Shown here in pieces: positions 62,620 to 64,000 of a stretch of DNA of 64,000 bases. The notes under the pieces are model-generated. The model was not told the origin of the DNA and ran no database searches. It saw only the letters and a list, made by a program, of their open reading frames with translations. A program made the translations under genes and the position numbers. How positions within the stretch are numbered: position 1 is the stretch's first letter; each line of letters begins with the position of its first letter. Source of the DNA: Brevundimonas sp. (GTDB lineage Bacteria > Pseudomonadota > Alphaproteobacteria > Caulobacterales > Caulobacteraceae); NCBI RefSeq assembly GCF_013912065.1, contig NZ_JACESA010000011.1, forward strand, positions 1-64,000, in the 5' to 3' direction.

Positions 62620-63342
62620 ATGGCCGATGCGATTTCATCTGTTGACGCCTCGGGCCGCCTGAACAGCGGCACGCAGATGATGGCCTCGAATTTCGAGACC
62701 TTCCTGACCCTGCTGACGACGCAGTTGAAGAACCAGGATCCTTTGTCGCCGCTCGACTCCAACGAGTTCACGGCCCAGCTGACCCAGATGGCGGGCGTCG
62801 AGCAGCAACTGCTGACGAACGACCTGCTGACCAGCCTGTTGGCCGCCCAGTCCGCCGGCGGTCTCGACAACGCCTCGAACTATATCGGCAAGGAGGTCAC
62901 AGCCGCCTGGACCGCCACCTCGCTGGAAAACGGCAAGGCGTCCTGGAGCTACGAACTGGGCGCGAACGCCGAGAATGTGAAACTGCAGGTGGTCGACAGC
63001 AAGGGCAAGGTCGTCTGGGAAGGCGCCGCTCCGGAAAAGACGACCGGCCTGCACGACTTCACCTGGGACGGCAAGATGACCGGGGGCGACACCGCCGAAG
63101 ATGGCGGCGTCTATACGCTGAAGGTCTCGGCGACCGGGGCGGGCGGCGCCGTGGTCGACAGCCAGGCCCTGATCCGCGGCCGCGTCACCGGCGTCGAGAT
63201 GTACGACGGCGCCCCCTATCTGGTGATCGGCGATTCCATACTTCCGCTTTCGACCGTGATTTCGCTGAACGAGATCGCGAACAAGCCGAGCAACGACGAT
63301 ACGGAGAATCCGGACGTCCCGACCGAGGAGGCGGCCGCATGA
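62620..63342 (+). CDS. flgD: Flagellar hook cap protein FlgD
   Basis: The 240-residue protein has FLTLLTTQLKNQDPLSPLDSN (about 26-46) and EFTAQLTQMAGVEQQLLTND, the conserved N-terminus of FlgD, and an Ig-like part with FTWDGKMTGGD. It caps the growing hook so that FlgE can add below it. It lies between fliK and flgE. Confidence 0.95.
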   Translation: MADAISSVDASGRLNSGTQMMASNFETFLTLLTTQLKNQDPLSPLDSNEFTAQLTQMAGVEQQLLTNDLLTSLLAAQSAGGLDNASNYIGKEVTAAWTATSLENGKASWSYELGANAENVKLQVVDSKGKVVWEGAAPEKTTGLHDFTWDGKMTGGDTAEDGGVYTLKVSATGAGGAVVDSQALIRGRVTGVEMYDGAPYLVIGDSILPLSTVISLNEIANKPSNDDTENPDVPTEEAAA

Positions 63343-63388
63343 TGCGCTCCGCCGCCTTCCCGATGATTTCCATTCAAGGAGCGTATTC

Positions 63389-64000
63389 ATGAGCTTGAAC
63401 AGCGCAATGCTGGCCGGCGTGTCCGGCCTGGCCGCCAACTCCGCCGCCCTGGCGGCGATTTCCCAGAACATCGCCAACGTCAACACCGTCGGCTACAAGC
63501 GCTCGCAGGGCGAGTTCCAGACTCTGGTCAACAGCCAGACCCGCGCGGGCGGCTCCTATTCCGCCGGCGGCGTCATGGCCAACGCCCGGTCCTTCATCAG
63601 CCAGGAAGGCCAGCTCCAGCGCACGACCGAGAGCACCGACCTCGCGGTCAGCGGCCAGGGTTTCTTCGTCACCACGACTCAGGCCGAGAACGTCGGCGCC
63701 ACCGACACCCGCCTGTTCACCCGCGCCGGCGCCTTCCGCGTCGATAACCTGGGCTATCTGAAGAACAGCGCCGGTCTTTATCTGCAGGGCTGGCCCGTCG
63801 ATTCCAACGGCGACATTTCAACCGACCCTTCCGACCTGTCGCGCCTTCGCTCGATCAATATCGGCCAAGTCGGCGGCACGGCCGAACCGACCACCCGCGT
63901 CCAGATCAACGCCAACCTGCGTTCTACTCAGGCTGTTTCGTCCGCAGCCGGTCCCAACACCTACAACGGCGTGGATGACGCAGCCATACCGCCAGTCGCC
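63389..64000 (+). CDS. flgE: Flagellar hook protein FlgE (partial, N-terminal 204 residues)
   Basis: The frame starts at ATG 63389, after AAGGAGCG, and is open to the window end. The first part has MLAGVSGLAANSAALAAISQ and NIANVNTVGYKRSQGEFQ, the hook and rod protein signature, then LAVSGQGFF and FTRAGAFRVDNLGYL. It forms the flagellar hook. The rest is beyond position 64000. Confidence 0.94.
   Translation, partial: MSLNSAMLAGVSGLAANSAALAAISQNIANVNTVGYKRSQGEFQTLVNSQTRAGGSYSAGGVMANARSFISQEGQLQRTTESTDLAVSGQGFFVTTTQAENVGATDTRLFTRAGAFRVDNLGYLKNSAGLYLQGWPVDSNGDISTDPSDLSRLRSINIGQVGGTAEPTTRVQINANLRSTQAVSSAAGPNTYNGVDDAAIPPVA

Overview
The window is about 64 kb of high-GC alphaproteobacterial chromosome. 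Order and style of the core genes (flgL-flgK divergent from fliK-flgD-flgE, guaB and guaA in one cluster, a UdgX/radical-SAM DNA repair pair, DUF2061 and DUF2177 proteins) suggest a member of the Caulobacteraceae, perhaps Brevundimonas. That placement is an inference from gene content, not a database result. No rRNA, tRNA or CRISPR array was seen.

Positions 1 to about 25,800 look like the right-hand part of a genomic island inserted at the 3' end of guaA. A P4-type tyrosine recombinase (24261-25514) lies beside the guaA stop codon, with an AlpA-like regulator next to it. The left end is outside the window. The island carries metal resistance. A probable seven-gene minus-strand operon (10462 down to 2438) encodes two small CDF-like transporters, a methyltransferase, a Cys/His-rich exported protein and a CzcCBA efflux pump. 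It diverges from lspA-MAPEG-merR. Both start regions carry a MerR-type promoter (TTGATC, 19-bp spacer, 17-bp dyad), and the MerR protein has three Cys spaced as in CadR/PbrR sensors. The simplest reading is one Cd/Pb/Zn-type sensor controlling both arms. Next come a CYP152-type peroxygenase, a stand-alone dihydrolipoamide dehydrogenase, a cytochrome c-FTR1 fusion, a class II Fic protein behind an operator array, an arsenic remnant (truncated acr3, arsN2-like, arsH), a frameshifted integrase-like gene and an AbiE-type toxin-antitoxin pair.

From 25.8 to 34.2 kb is housekeeping: guaA, a nucleosidase, an RsmB-type rRNA methyltransferase, a MAPEG protein and guaB on the minus strand, then DUF2061, DUF2332, rlmE and a cyclophilin. 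From 34.3 to 45.1 kb is a surface polysaccharide locus: three GT4 transferases, an O-antigen polymerase/ligase, a GlfT2-like GT2 and UDP-galactopyranose mutase, followed by an O-acetylation group (MBOAT plus two SGNH proteins). It predicts an acetylated, galactofuranose-containing glycan.

From 45.2 to 57.2 kb are a DUF2177 protein, a cyclopropane fatty acid synthase, 3-oxoacid CoA-transferase A/B, an oxygenase-like protein without a Rieske domain, a DUF4136 lipoprotein, a GST, a Mla-type lipid transport operon and the UdgX/radical-SAM pair. From 57.2 kb to the end is flagellar: flgL and flgK on minus; fliK, flgD and the start of flgE on plus, with a sigma-54-like promoter before fliK.
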